Assembly (NCBI RefSeq): GCF_026210795.1 | Contig: NC_089441.1 | Span: forward strand, 3,100,001 to 3,164,000 | Direction: 5' to 3' | DNA length: 64,000 bases | Origin: Rhizophagus irregularis | Lineage: Eukaryota; Glomeromycota; Glomeromycetes; Glomerales; Glomeraceae | Notes under the pieces: generated by a model | The model's database searches: none | What the model was told of the DNA's origin: nothing | The model's input: the letters and a program-made list of their open reading frames with translations, nothing else | Shown: positions 35,527 through 48,906 of the stretch, one piece after another | How the letters are laid out: the number at the start of each line of letters is the position of its first letter | How positions within the stretch are numbered: the first letter of the stretch is position 1 | Position numbers and translations under genes: made by a program

Positions 35527-35634
35527 TAGAAACCAACCCTCCTGAAAAAAATTGCAATCGCAGCACCAACCACTTTTTCTTTTTCTTTTTTCTTTACCCC
35601 AAATAATTTCTACTCAACAAATTTTTTGTTTATA

Positions 35635-37364
35635 ATGTCGTCTTCTATATCACCTTTTTATCGTCCCGGAGTTTTTCCTGCGCTTTCCAACCGCCTCCTT
35701 TCAAGTGCTTCCCAAACCCTCCGACTTGCTATTAACCAGCAAATTTATATAAAGACTGTTTATAGTAATCCTTTACGGGTTACTGGTCTACCCTTGACCA
35801 CTACAAAAGGTTTCACTTATTTGATAGCTGCGTCTTGGCATCCCAAAAGAAAACGACAGACTGTAAATTCTATATCAGGTGGTGGTCACCCATGGTGGAA
35901 AGAACGTATGAGAGCGGGTAAAGTTGATGCGGGAGAGGACGCTTTTTTCTATGTTGGGACAAATAACGGTGTAGCCTTAGGAGTAGCCGATGGCGTTGGT
36001 GGATGGTCTCAGGTATATTATATTTGTTTTATTGTACCTCAAAAGTTCTATAGTACTTTTTTTTTTTTATTGATGTTTACGTAAACCTAACAATAAATAT
36101 AAAAGATGGGTGTAGATCCAGCAAATTTTTCTTGGGCATTAATGGATAACGCTGCAAGTGTAGCAAAAGATAATGCGCCAGATCTATCACCTTTTATTGC
36201 TCCATCTGGTTATGATGACATATTAGATGCTAAACAGATACTAAGTGGAGCGTTCGAAAATTTGATCAAGAGTGGAAAAGTCAAAGCAGGTGATGTGGCT
36301 TTATTTGTTAATTTTATTATGAATTTAAATATTTAATTGTATTTCTTAATTTTAGGAAGTTCAACGGCCTGTATTCTTTCACTATCCAAATCTTCAGGAA
36401 TCCTTAATGCAGCTACTTTGGGCGATTCAGCTTATATTTTAATTCGTAATGGTGCACTATTATACGAATCTCCATCACAACAACATTTCTTTAATTGTCC
36501 ATTTCAATTAACCATTGTACCTGAATCGTACCCTAACCAAAAGCTCTATTTTAAAGACAAGCCAAGTGATGCTCAACAAACTAGCCATCAGCTTCAGGAT
36601 GGTGATGTTATCCTGCTAGCTACTGATGGCTTTTTCGATAATGTATTTGCTGATGAAGCAGTTGAAATTGTGAATAGAGAGCTTCATGATGTTATGGGTC
36701 ATGATGGTATGGTTCGTGAAAAGGACCTTGAAAATCTTCGAACTCACGTTAGAAGACTTTCAAGAAGATTGACGGATACAGCGAGACGATTTTCCTTAGA
36801 TCCAAGAAGAATTAGTCCTTTTTCACAAAGCGCAAAACAAAATGGAGAAATTAGAATCGGAGGGTAAGATTTTGTTATAGTAGATTTTTTGGTTGGTGTT
36901 GGGCTTGCATATTTTGTGATTCTTTTTGTAGGTTTACTGGTTTGGCGGGTAATATTTCTTAGAGGTTGCCTCGGGAAGCTACAATTTACCAACATAGTCA
37001 AAACGTCTTCTTACTTCTGAATACAAAAAAAAAAATTATTCAAGAAAGAAGTTGGAACTATGAAGAAGAGTATAAATATTTTTTTGTGGTAAATTGCGTA
37101 CGTAGGTTTGTTTAAAAATAATGTGAAATTTGTTATTTAATTCATCGTAGCTTTCCGAGGCATCTTTCTGCTAGCCAATTAATGTTTGTTGTATTGGAAT
37201 CTTCATTTGTAATATTCTTTTCGAACGATTTCATTTACGATAATTATTTGTGTTAAATTAGGTGTCTTAATTCTATCAAGTTCTAATCCCTCACTTTATT
37301 TTCAATTTATAGTAAAGTAGACGACATTACCGTACTAGTGACGTTAGTACACGCAAATTCATGA
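35635..37364 (+). CDS. PTC7-type mitochondrial PPM protein phosphatase
   Basis: PPM-family metal-dependent Ser/Thr phosphatase. In yeast, Ptc7 acts in mitochondria and activates coenzyme Q synthesis by dephosphorylating Coq7. Exons 35635-36012, 36106-36289, 36356-36863 and 37313-37364 total 1122 nt, giving 373 aa. Motifs: basic, Ser-rich N-terminus like a mitochondrial presequence (SNRLLSSASQTLRLAINQQI), GEDAFFYVGTNNGVALGVAD (first metal Asp), ADGVGGWS, ATLGDSAYILIRNG, GDVILLATDGFFDNVF (metal Asp) and GKVDDITVLVTLV (last metal Asp in DD). Intron 3 (36864-37312, 449 nt) is unusually long for this window. The first in-frame ATG is taken as start. Confidence 0.93.
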
Positions 37365-37927
37365 TCATTGTTTTCATCAAAGGTAAAGAAAAAAACAAAA
37401 TTACAATTTAAGAAAAAATTTCAATGCATTAAAGAAAGTCAATTAGCGTATAAGAAACAAAAGTATTATATCATACCCTTTTCAATACAATGTGTTTTAT
37501 GAGAAACGTAAAAAAGAAACAAAAAAAAATTAATTTCACTTAGTATTTGTATTTATTACAACAATTTATTAAAAAATTTTCATAAATTCAAGGACAATTT
37601 TTATTTTTCTCTTTCATCTTTAATACTTTTATTCAAGATCCTTTATTAAAATTATTAAAATTTACAAATAACTTACTATAGTACATATTAATATTTAAGC
37701 TTGCATTAAAAAAGAGCAGTTCTTTTTTTGCTATTTAATATTAGTATTTTTAACTGTTATGAATAAATGTATTTACTGTATTATTTAAAATAAGTTCATT
37801 TTGCAATAAAATAAAATAATAATTATAGATATTTGGCAGGAATTCATAATCACCTCAATAAAATTTAACTGCTAACTAAATAAAGCTTTTCATAAATTCA
37901 AAAAGGAAAAAATACTATTACTCGAAC
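37365..37927. other. Intergenic region downstream of the phosphatase gene
   Basis: AT-rich, no gene seen; leads to the tRNA. Confidence 0.55.
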
Positions 37928-38011
37928 TGCTGACGGTGGGGTTTGAACCCACGCATGCTTTCGCATACCAGATCTTAAGTCTGGCTCCTTGGACCACTCG
38001 GACACGTCAGC
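37928..38011 (-). tRNA. tRNA-Leu (anticodon UAA)
   Basis: 84-nt type II tRNA on the minus strand. The acceptor stem is GCTGACG paired with CGTCAGC, with discriminator A. The anticodon stem CCAGA/TCTGG closes the loop CTTAAGA, anticodon TAA. The long variable arm ATGCGAAAGCATGC, typical of tRNA-Leu, follows. T-arm GTGGGTTCAAACCCCAC is intact. No intron. Box A (TGTCCGAGTGG) and box B (GGTTCAAACCC) promoter elements are present. Confidence 0.96.
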
Positions 38012-38329
38012 TTGTGAACGGATATACTTCAAAATTATTTTAATTTGAATAAATTTTTATAAGAATTTGATTGGACAATCATACTATCCCAGTTAATCAC
38101 TAAACAAAACGGCTTATGGTCTAATAAAGTTGGGAAGGACCCGCAGAAATTAGCAAGTTTTTAAGAAGAAATTTTTTTGTTCCTTCTTATTTCCTTTAGC
38201 TCAAGTACATTATCTGTTATATCCATCCATCCGACTTTCAGATACCGTACTTTGCTTCTTAAATTATCAATATTTTAGTTTCTCAAGAACTCACCTTTGT
38301 GAACTTGAGAAATAGCTGTATACTTAATC
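38012..38329. other. Upstream region of the RBM26/27-like gene
   Basis: No gene seen. A short hairpin TTCTCAAG...CTTGAGAA surrounds 38280-38312, close to the start codon at 38330, and may lie in the 5' UTR. Confidence 0.4.
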
Positions 38330-41300
38330 ATGTTACTTGACGACACATCTTCAAAAGCTTTAAAGAAATATCTTAGCCACCACTTGGAACCAATGTACGA
38401 CTGATCTTCCTTTGTTTGCTTTTTAATGTTTCATTTCGTATTTGTTAAATACTTTGTAAAAGGATCAGCTTGGGAGTTCAACTCAATTGTGCTTACTTTA
38501 ATAAACTTTACTTTCTTTTTTTATAAAGTTGCGACGCAGATCCAAAGGTTTTGGCCGACTATGTTATTGCTCTTTTAAAACATGACAAACCTGATCAAGA
38601 TCTAAAACAACTATGTATAGACCAGCTTGACGACTTTCTAAGAGGAGGTTTGTTAATCAATTTTACCAATTTCTTTTAATTAGTTCGGGTGCGCTAGTAT
38701 TTTTACGCCTGCGTAGTCGAGTTTGTCTGTTGATTCACTTATTCATTATTTATATTCATTCCTTTCTTAATTATTTGAAATTTATTATTTAATTGATAGA
38801 AACCGGACCTTTCGTTGACAAATTGTTTGATGCTTTAGGTTCACAAGAATATCTCAGTGATGCATTAACCACAGTCCAATCACAACAGGAACCAATTATA
38901 AATGCAAGCGCATCATCAAATAATTCAATTGAAGGTAAGCCAACAAAATCTCAGGATTTGACACCAGAAAAAGTTGATAGTCAACCATCAAAGATTGGGG
39001 TCCGGAAAAGAGAAGATAGCGAAGCATCGGATGATGACGACGATAGAAATTACAAGCACAGGGAGAGAAGTGGCGAAATTCGAGATGATTATCGTCGTTA
39101 TACCGATCGATCTTCCAATTTCACGAATCGAGAGGACGATAGAGACTCAAAAAATAAAAGATTTCGTAGTAGCGAAGGTATTCCCACTGGTCCCGCATCA
39201 GGAGGATCTCAGTATAATAATAATTTTCAAGATGATCGGTCTTTCAAAAGACGACGTGATGAAACTGAAGAGGAATTTCGTTCAAATAAAATTCCTCGTA
39301 ATAATTCATTAGGAACTAGTCAACCTATATCTGGTAGTGGAAACGGTTACGTTTCTAACAATGGAATGGGAAGCGTTCGACGTCCTGATTTTGAAAGAGA
39401 AAATCGGCTAAATAGAAACTTTCCTTCTATATCGTCTGGTTCTCCGGGTTCAAGCATAAGTTCTGGTCGGTGGGGTAATGAGTGGGGCAATAATGGAATG
39501 AATACTCCAGTTAATGATCGTTTTGACGATAGGAGAAGGAGGTTGAACGAACGTGGAGGTGGTAGAAGTGGCCCTATGGTTGTGAACCGTGGTTCCGGGT
39601 ATTCTGATGTTAGGCCTGGAAGACGTCAACGTTGTCGTGATTATGATGGTTAGTACTTATGATATTTCGGTTTATATCTGAAGTAATTTTACTTATTATT
39701 TTTAATTCAAACAAAGAAAAAGGATATTGTATGCGTGGCGATCTTTGTCCTTTCGACCACGGTGTAGATAGAATTGTTGTTGATGACGTTCCATTGAATA
39801 GGCCATTCGATATTATATCGCCAATGGCTGGTAATCCATTAACAGGACCAGTTGGTATAATGAATGCTGGTGTTCCTTCGAGACCACCATATTTTATGAG
39901 TACTGCTGGCGTTCGAAATCAATATGATCTTGATCCAGGATATTGTAAATAAATATTTTTTTCTTTTCTTTTTTTCTTTTTGATTTATATATTTCATTTT
40001 TAATAATCTTCTTGAAATAATTTAGCCGGTCAAACATCAAGATCAATGACCCCAACTGCAGATGCTTATGATCCAGAACGTGCCACATTATCTCGTCCTG
40101 AAGATTTGATTTCAGTGATCGAGCCAAAGGAAAATGAAATAACACAATCATCTCCCGAGACTGTTGTAACTGAACCAACTCTCTCATTAACATCGGCACC
40201 CAGCGTTCCACAATTCTTAGATTCGAGTGTTGGTTCCTCTGCTACGAGAGGTACTACATTTAGAGGGCGCGGTCGTTCTCGTGGAAGTCGTGGTGGATTT
40301 AATACTAATAATAGATATGGTACTAGTGCAAACAAAAATGCGACGTTGGTTGTTGAAAATATACCGAAAGAATTCTGTAATCTTGACAAAGTGAATGAAT
40401 TCTTTAAAAAATTCGGTACCATTACAAATATCAATATTGATATCAATTATCTAAAAGCTATTATTCAGTTCAGTAATAGTTCTGAGGCTTATAAGGCTTA
40501 TAATTCTCCAGAACCAATTTTTGATTATCGATTTGTCAAAGTATATTGGCATAAAGAGAAAGAAGAACCACAGACTTCAACTTCTACGGTAACAAAACAA
40601 CCTGCTTCTCCCGTAAAATCAGAACTTCCTGCTATTACTCAAACGGATCTTTCACCTACAATTAGTGCAGCTGAAAAGAAAGAAGCTGAAGAAAAAGTCA
40701 AAAAACAAAAAGAAAGTCTCAAAGCAATGCTAGAGATTCAAAAACAAAGAGAGCAATTGATCAACAGGCAGATTGAAGAGCAAAAAAAATTGATGGAACT
40801 TGCAAAAAAGAAAAATGTAAATTCTAAAAATCGGGAGGAAGTTCTTAAAAGTTTGAGCAAAGTTTCTGAAGATATTAAGAAAGACACGAATGTAGCCGTC
40901 CGAAAACCTTCTTTGACTGGGAACATTCATCCAAAAAGTCTATTGGAAGAAAAAGAAAGGGAACAGTTAGATAGGGAACTTGATATTCTGAGCAAAATAA
41001 ATGAAAATAGTGCTGCAAATGAGCCATTAACTTCAGCAGCAACAGTGACAGCAACATCATCATCCACAAACACACAAGCAAGCACTGAAACTACTAATCT
41101 TGAGGTAAGTAAGAGTGTTCATATGGACTTGCTTAATAGTATTTAGATTTGCTAATAGCAATGTAACTATTTAGACGAATACATCGACTGCTAGCTTAAA
41201 TAGTTTTGCCGAATCTGCTATGTACCGTGGACGCGGGCGCGCTGTCTTTTATCGTGGTAGAGCTCGTGGGCTTTGGCCTCGAGTTCGTGGTGGTGGTGTC

Positions 41301-41893
41301 ATGCGTTCCTACAAACTAGATAATCGTACCACAAAACTTTTACTAAAAGAGGTCCCGACGGGATCTACTGATAATCTTCGAAATTATTTTCAAGTAAGCT
41401 GCTTTTTTAAATAAATAAACTTTAGTTTTGAATTACAATTTAATCGTTTTTTATAAATATTTTTAGCAATTTGGGGAAATTGAAACTTTTACAACTGCAG
41501 AAGAAACACGAACAGCAATTGTACAATTTAAAAATAGAAAAGATGCTGAACAGGTAATTAATTAATCTTGTATGTGTTTTCTTATATTGTTATTAGAGGA
41601 TTAACTAATTGTTACACTACACTATTCAGGCACTTGTAAAAGGTTCCAATATTCCTGATGTTGGCCAAGTACAACTGACGTGGCATACGGAAATAAGCCC
41701 TGTTACTCGTCCTGTAGAGGTGACAACAACAACGGCTTCTGCTTCTGATAATGTTGCTGAAGCAGCTGTTGCTGTAACAGAATCTCAAACAGTCGATACT
41801 GAATCTGCATCAGCATCGCGTACTAATGTTACAACAGATTTTCAAGCTGGCGATGATGAAGATGATGAACGAGAGCGTTCTTGGAAACGATAA
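38330..41893 (+). CDS. RBM26/27-type RNA-binding protein (PWI-like, CCCH, RRMs)
   Basis: Homolog of animal RBM26/27 and fission yeast Rmn1, which act with the nuclear exosome adaptor (MTREC/PAXT-type) on RNA turnover. Eight exons: 38330-38394, 38529-38647, 38800-39648, 39717-39944, 40026-41104, 41175-41393, 41467-41553, 41630-41893; 2910 nt, 969 aa. Domains: PWI-like N-terminus (KKYLSHHLEPICDADPKVLA ... LCIDQLDDFLRGETGPFVDK); Arg/Asp/Ser-rich region; CCCH finger C-x8-C-x5-C-x3-H with CMRGDLCPFDH (exon 4); RRM1 (ATLVVENIPKEFCNLDKVNE, about 40340-40550); Lys/Glu coiled coil (about 40670-41000); RGG-like RGRGRAVFYRGRARG (41223); RRM2 (TDNLRNYFQQFGEIETF). Exon phases all agree. Confidence 0.92.
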
Positions 41894-42678
41894 TAATTGT
41901 ATACATAACTCTTAAACTTTGTTTTTAGAAATTTAAAATAACGTGCGTAATCTTTATACTATGATAATTCAAATATTCATTTCAAAAGATCTAGAGTTAG
42001 TTCAATTTATTTCTCGTTACTTTTTTTATCTCACAGTACGATATCCTTTTTATTTTTTTTTCTCTGATTTGTATATATCCGTGAATTTTTGTAATTTGAA
42101 ATTTTAAAATATTGCAGTTTGTTATTGCGAAAACGCTCTCTAAAAGTATTTATCAAATATTAGTAAATTATCTTTGTGATTAATATTTGTAAAATCATTA
42201 GTTTATATTATTAATCTACTTTCTATATTAATAGATATAAAGTGTAAAGTTTACAAGATTCGGAAGATCAGAATCTGCAGCCATTCTTACCAATATCATA
42301 ATTAAACAATTAGTTAAAGCCATTATAAACAATTAAGGTTACCTAAACACATCTGGTGTGTATTTTTAAAACTGAAACAATGTTCCCTGATACACAACGT
42401 TGTGATGTCCTAGTTCGATTGAACTTTTCGAAAAACGTTTTCTAGTTCGTGCTACTGTACAGATAGGTTAAGCTTGAAAAATTATCATAAGTGCTAAATC
42501 GGATTTATAAAGCAAAATGGATCTTGCATTATTAGCGAATCAAAAGATTTAGTGCGACCATCGGCTTTTATTTTTATTTTTATTTATTTATAGTCATTGC
42601 CAAGTAAAAAATAGTAGAATAAAGAGTATTGTCGAAGATTTCTTGAATTTCAATCGTTAAATCATAACATATTTCATA
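41894..42678. other. Intergenic region, RBM26/27-like to kinase gene
   Basis: AT-rich 3' flank then the upstream region of the kinase, both on the plus strand. An undetected first exon of the kinase probably lies here. An ORF at 42580-42780 (minus) is a shadow. Confidence 0.45.
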
Positions 42679-45600
42679 TTGGATTTCCTCAAGGGAAAGC
42701 TTGGCAAGCTGGGTAACCAAGTGTCGACGAACGGAGGTGCCGTACAGTCTGAGGAGAGGAGGTCTAGTGATAGTTATCATAATGTCACAAATAATGAGAG
42801 ACCAATCTCAACAAAGTTTGAAGGAAAGAAATCTGATGCTTCATATTACAATCAAAACAATAGTTCAATGTCAAGTTTACATAGAAAGAAAAAGGGTTTC
42901 GGAAATAAGATTATTGAAATAAGTAAACCTACTGAGTTTGAACATGGAATTCATGTGGAGTATAATACTGAAAGTGGTAAATTTTTGGTCAGTATTAATT
43001 ATTATAGAGTTTTATTAGGTTAAAGTGATCGATAAAGCTTTGTCTTAAGTAAAGCTACAGTTGTTTCTACTATAAGTTTTAGCGAATGAATTATAAGTTA
43101 GTCGAACAATATTGAAATTGATTGTTTTAATATACAATATATTTTTAGGGTATGCCTGATGTATGGTCTAGCACAGTACCAAGCGATGAAATATTAAATA
43201 CAAAATATATCAATCCTAACCTTGTCCCAAGTCCAGGTTCTCCTGGTAAGTTTATTTACTAAATTTAGTATTAAATTTCAAAGGTTAGTTTTGAATTAAT
43301 TATCCACTTATTTTTTAGATACAACTGAGATCACTGGTAAAAAAATTGGACAGCCTTATAATTTTAAACATAATATTCATGTAGATATTGATGAAAATGG
43401 TTATTTGGTATGTAAATAAGTAAATTTAAAATTTAATTTCCAGATTAAATATTAAAATTCGAGCATTAAAGTGACTATTCGACATAGGGCCTTCCTCCAG
43501 AATGGAAAGCTATGCTTGACTCAGCCGGTATAACTGAAAATGAAGTACGGCAACACCCAGAAGCAGTTCGAAAAATCATGCAATTAAGAGTAGCGGAGGA
43601 ACAAAAAAGGTTAAATAATTCGATTACACATCAACGATCTGTTTCTCTTGGTTCTCCTCATAATATACAATCAAATGGAGAAAGTTTTCGACCGGCATCA
43701 ACAACACTAGCTAGTTTACCTCCACGGAAATCTTCCATTAGAAAATTTTCAAGTCCTTCCTTAAATGGACAATCAAATGGGTCAAATGAAAATTTTAGTG
43801 GATCAAAGCATACTATAATTCCTCCTCAACGAACAAGTTCAAGTGGATCTCAAAAATTTGCGAAGGTATATTATCATCCACATAAGTGCGGACAATCTTC
43901 TGAATCTCTAGATGTATCAAAAAGTTGGGATATAATACCTAAAAGGAAAGGTTCTGATGGGTCACAAAAATCAGGAAAAGAGTCAATTATTTCTATAGAT
44001 TCAGTAAATTCATCATCTATAAATGTTAATCTCTCTTACAAGGATCCTTTATATACGAATGCTGCAACTTCCCCATCATCATCAAGAGCACTTACTAATT
44101 CTTCATCAGCAAGAAACAATCCTGTACCAGTTCCGCCAAGAAGAGGATCAAATGTTGCAGTTACATCTCCACCTCCAAAAGATTCAATACAAGGAGACAG
44201 ACCTTCATCGTCCAGACCTTCGTCTCCTAGGCCTTCATCACGTGAAAGACCTACTTCTCCCATACCATCATCACGGGGAAGGCCTACGTCGCCTGTTCCA
44301 TCCTGGGATCGTGCGACTTCACCAATTCCACCACCGAGAGAACAACGAAAAATGTCAAATGGGAACATATATAATACAAATTCTTTAATATCAATAAATA
44401 ATGATGAAATAGTTTCTGCACAAATACTTAATGTTTCATTTTTGCCAAGAGATAAACCCACATCTAAATTTATACCGCCCAGACCTACATCCCCTAAACC
44501 ACCACCACCACGTAAACTTTCTGGAACTCCCGTTACACCACTTCCGTCAATCCATAAAGTAGGGCCTCAACCACCACGACCTGATCGGCCTGATCGACCT
44601 AATAGCCAACGAGTAGAATCGAATAATAATCCTCCTATATCTACTAAAAAAACATCGAGCGTTACGTCGATACCTCCAATATACTTAAATAGTCCAGGTT
44701 CACCTCCCACACAATCTTCACAATCTTATGATAATTATTCATCAACAAGGCGAAATTCAGACAATTCTGGAACTGTTGTGTACAATAGTCAAGACATTTC
44801 CAATAAATTAACTTCAGATCCTTCTAACAGTTCATCTAGTTCTATAATTAGTACTAATTCATCAAAAGAGTCGATCAATTCTAATAAAGAACAAATTATT
44901 TCAGACAATTCAACGCTAAATAAACATTTAAGTGATACGTATAGCGTAGATGGATCTACAAATGATGCGACTTTAAGTAAAAAACTAAAATCAGCTTCAG
45001 ATATAACTTTAGAACCATTGGGAATAACGGACACTTTTTCAAAACCTGACAAGCGATCAACACAGAATGATAATGGTTCGACACAAATATATTCTTCTTC
45101 TTTACTACTACTTTTCTCCTTTTTACAAACATTTCTTCATTGTATTATTAAATGCAGAGAAATCACGATCATCAAAATATTCTGAAGTAATACGGAAATG
45201 TTCATCACTTTCAGATATAAATCGGTTATCAAATCTGTCTAATGATTCCAATATGGAAAATGAATTTCCTGAACAGAAGTCTGTTGTTAATCCCGAAACA
45301 TTGCCACGGGAAATTAGACATCTTGGTATTGTATTTTTTTTTCCTTAAATTGTTTTTTTTTAGTACTTAAATATATATATATTTTTTTATTGACTAGCTG
45401 ATATATTGGAAACGGGCGATCCGGGTCAGATTTTTACTAATTTAAATATGATAGCTGAAGGTGAATCTGGTAACATATATGCGGCAAACCAAAATAATTT
45501 GAAAAATATGGTAAGTATCTTAATTTCCTAAATTTTTTTATAATTCTTGAACTAAATTTAATGATATTATTTAAATTAATTTATTAGGTTGCTATCAAAG

Positions 45601-45767
45601 TCATACCACTTATTAACACTAATAAATTAGAAATATTAAAGAACGAATTGTCTATGATGAAAAAAAGCAAACATTCAAATATCGTTGAATATATTGGATG
45701 TTATTATAAATCTGATTCTATATGGGTCAGTAGACTAATTAGAGTTATACACATTTATTTATTTAAT

Positions 45768-45798
<31 letters not shown>

Positions 45799-46872
45799 TA
45801 TAGGTGGTTATGGAGTGTATGGAAGTATCACTTGCAGATATTATATCAATGCATTCTGACGGACCCAGGATTAATGAGTTTCAGATAGCTCGAGTTGCTC
45901 GAGAGATATTAAAAGCTCTCACGTACCTACATAGTTTAAATCGTATTCATAGAGATGTTCGTAGCGATAATATCTTATTGAATGCTAAAGGAGATATTAA
46001 ACTTGGTAAGAACAACCTAACTCTTGAAAAACAAATTAAAATATATTGATTTTGTTAATATTTTATAAAATACTTTAGCGGATTTTGTACACTCTGTGCA
46101 ATTGACGGAAGAACAACCTTATAGAAACTCATTAATAGGTACACCTTTTTGGATGGCTCCCGAAGTCATAAAGTGCAATAACTATGATACGAAGGTTTGT
46201 GACTTTATATGTTTAAGTAGAGTATAATATCCGTGATTATTATTAAATATGTTACCTTTTTACAGGTTGATATTTGGAGTCTTGGCATATTGTTAAGAGA
46301 AATGGCAGAGGGAAGTCCTCCATATATGGAAGAACATCCACCATTAAAGGTAAAATAAATATTTTAAGAATTGTGATTAATCTATTATACAAAATTAAGT
46401 TACAATTATAAATAGGCCATAGAACTTATTGCTCGATACGGAGTTCCAGAATTAAACAATCCTGAAAAGTGGTCCGATACATTTAAAGAATTTCTTGCAG
46501 AATGTACAGAAATTGATGCTGAAAAACGAAAATCAGGGGAAGAATTGCTTAAGGTATTCGACATTTGAATAAAAAGGTTTCGTTATAATAAATTTCTAAT
46601 ACGTACTTATTTTTCTTTATCAGCACCCTTTCTTAGAACATGTATCTACAAGTGGAGATTTTGAACGTATGATAAAAGAATTTCGGCTTATTGAAGAACA
46701 AGATGCTGAAGAAATGGATGATGGCAAAGGAGAAAATGAGGAGGATGAATCTACACTAGTTATAACAAATGAACAATCAAATCAACAAAATAAAATAAAT
46801 TCAGAAGAATATGAAGATGATGTTGAAGATTATTATGCGGACTTTTATATTAATAGCATGACAAATTTTTAG
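42679..46872 (+). CDS. PAK/STE20-like kinase with two CRIB motifs, atypical DFG
   Basis: p21-activated kinase family, normally switched on by Cdc42/Rac. The first coding stretch (DFLKGKLGKLGNQV) opens with no ATG, so exon 1 is unresolved and 42679 is approximate. CRIB 1: EISKPTEFEHGIHVEYN...GMPDVW (42910-43167). CRIB 2: KKIGQPYNFKHNIHVDIDEN, GLPPEW (43340-43505). A Ser/Pro-rich linker of about 530 residues (PPRRGSN, RPTSPIPSSRGRPTSP) follows. Kinase domain from about 45405: EGESGNIYAA (Gly loop), VAIKVIPL (Lys), ILKNELSMM (Glu), HRDVRSDN (45948-45971; Arg where Ser/Thr kinases have Lys), LADFVHS (DFG replaced by DFV at 46081-46089), GTPFWMAPE and KVDIWSLGILL. A Glu/Asp-rich tail ends at TAG 46872. 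The donor at about 45076 is weak (GTTCG). Confidence 0.88.
45746..45801. repeat. (ATTT)n microsatellite in a kinase intron
   Basis: About twelve ATTT copies directly before the 3' splice site of a kinase intron, serving as its pyrimidine tract. Confidence 0.85.
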
Positions 46873-47387
46873 AGATTATATTTATTTAACAGAAACATTT
46901 TTTCAGTGTCATATTTCTTTTATAGTTCATTCTTTTATTTATTTAAATTATTTTGAGGATTGTATTTTTTAAAAATAGTTTCTTTAATTACCCAGACGTG
47001 ATATTGTGTGTGCAATAAATCACTTTTTTTTTTTTTTTTGGCGAATATTATATATTAGTAATTGTAAAAATTATTGTACTAATATATATTATTCCTTTGG
47101 TAAATATATACGAATTAATTAATTATTAGTAGGAGGATTAGGCTTATTCCAGTAATGTAAAATTTGAATTGACAAACAAAAAATAATTCTTATTGTAACA
47201 ATCATACCAGCAAATTATTTTATTTATATTAACAACAATAAATATAGTATGTGTAAAATCTGGATGCATTTGATATTTGAAACAAAGCCTATCTACCTTA
47301 AATTGAATATATACAAATTAAAAAAAAGGTTAACTTTTTTTTATTAGAAAGACTCCCTAAATTTATTATCTTTAATCTTTATACAAC
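46873..47387. other. Convergent intergenic region
   Basis: 3' flanks of the kinase (plus) and the ILV6-like gene (minus); T-rich, no other feature. Confidence 0.55.
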
Positions 47388-48709
47388 TTAACCAGGAGGT
47401 AACATGCTTGCATCTATAAGATTATCTCCACTGTCCTCCTCTGCGACTTTCTCTTCATGACCAAGAAGTGGAGTTCGTGGAAGTGCCATCGTACCTATCA
47501 ATAATCCGAGCGTCAGATAAATAGGATAGATAACAAATGTAAAAGTTTAATTAATTATAATTACCACTTCTTGCTGCTTCTAAGATACCAAAAGGTTTAA
47601 CCAACTTAATAAATGCATCAAGTCTGGTAGGTTTAGCGGTCAATTCCATTATAACGTTGTCGCTTGCAACATCTACCACATGAGCTCCAAAAAGTTTTGC
47701 TAAATCAGTCAATGCGCGCAAATGAGAAAACTTTTGTCTTAGCAAGGATGATGGGGTAAGCTTTGTTTGATTGTCCATAAAAATAGAATCGGAATCATGA
47801 CTCTAAAAAAAAAGAAAATTAGAATTTATCAAATTTTTTTTTTATTAAAAATTTTAAAAATTATAAATACCTCTGCTCTTAAATCTGCCTCGGGCATAAA
47901 TTCGTTATTATACTCTTCATATTTAATAGCTTTTAATTGTTCATGTAAATATTCAGGTCCCAAAATTGATACCTTAACCAATAACAATTCCCGTTCAACA
48001 ACCATTGTATTAGTATAATCAAGAACAGCCCATACCGGAACCTATAAAATAAAGGATATTTCGTTAAAAATGACATTTTATTATCTTATTAGAGATAAAT
48101 ATTTACCAAATCTTCTAATTGTCTTCTAGCTTGCTCAATTACATCATCGCGTCCTCGTAAAACAATTGTCATCCTACTTAGATCAGCCGCTTCTGTACTA
48201 GCTACAACTAATGAATCGATATTGAACCCCCTTGCGGCCAAGATACCGCTCACTCTACTAAGCACACCAGGTTCATTTTGTACAAGACAATTAAACATAT
48301 GTCTTTTTGGAGGCGAAGGTGATGGTGCAGGAGTATTATATAAAATATTTGTGACAGCTTCCTCAGCCGAAGGTGCTGGTATATCAATTTTTGGTAGGGG
48401 TGGTGGTTTTCTACGAGGATGTGTAAGTTTATATTCAATAGCTGAAGTTGAAGATAATGTAGATTGATATCGATTAAGTACTTTTTTAGGAAACACAAGA
48501 GCAGTACTTTGTGAACTATTTAGTCTACGGAAAACATCAATTGTTCTTGCATCAATTTTCAAATGTTTTTTCGTTGTAATAGTTCGAGACTGAAAAATAA
48601 ATATATTTTGAATCAATGTTTCTTTACTATGTTTAAGATATTTAACTTTACATACCAAGACAATTTTTCTTCCCCATGGTATTACTCTCCGGGTAAAACC
48701 CGAACACAT
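47388..48709 (-). CDS. ILV6: Acetolactate synthase regulatory (small) subunit
   Basis: Mitochondrial regulatory subunit that stimulates acetolactate synthase (Ilv2) and gives valine feedback control in branched-chain amino acid synthesis. About six exons from ATG at 48709 to TAA at 47388. Basic N-terminal presequence (CSGFTRRVIPWGRKIVL); ACT domain from HMFNCLVQNEPGVLSRVSG, ILAARGFNIDSLVVASTEA, MTIVLRGRDDVIEQARRQLE; then PVWAVLDY, ERELLLVKVSILGPEYL; second half FSHLRALTDLAKLFGAHVVD, DNVIMELTAKPTRLDAFIKL, VKPFGILEAARSGTMALPR; a short acidic tail ending MLPPG. Length (over 300 aa) fits fungal Ilv6, larger than bacterial IlvH because of the presequence and linker. Confidence 0.95.
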
Positions 48710-48906
48710 TTTATTTTATAATTCTTGAAAGCTGTGTAAAAAAAAATTGAGATAATCAGATCGCATTTTAAACAAGTATTTGGCTGATCTTTAATTCATC
48801 GGCCCGGATAATTTTTTAAAAGATAAATTAGGATTAGCTGTAATGCTAGCCAGAATTATATGATCGCCATATCCTTTTTGAATTTTGTTTAACGTCACGT
48901 AATAAA

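Noticed and set aside
44023-45052. Several ORFs within the Ser/Pro-rich kinase exon
   Set aside because: Shadows in other frames of the long exon; the main frame carries the family features and joins both flanking exons.
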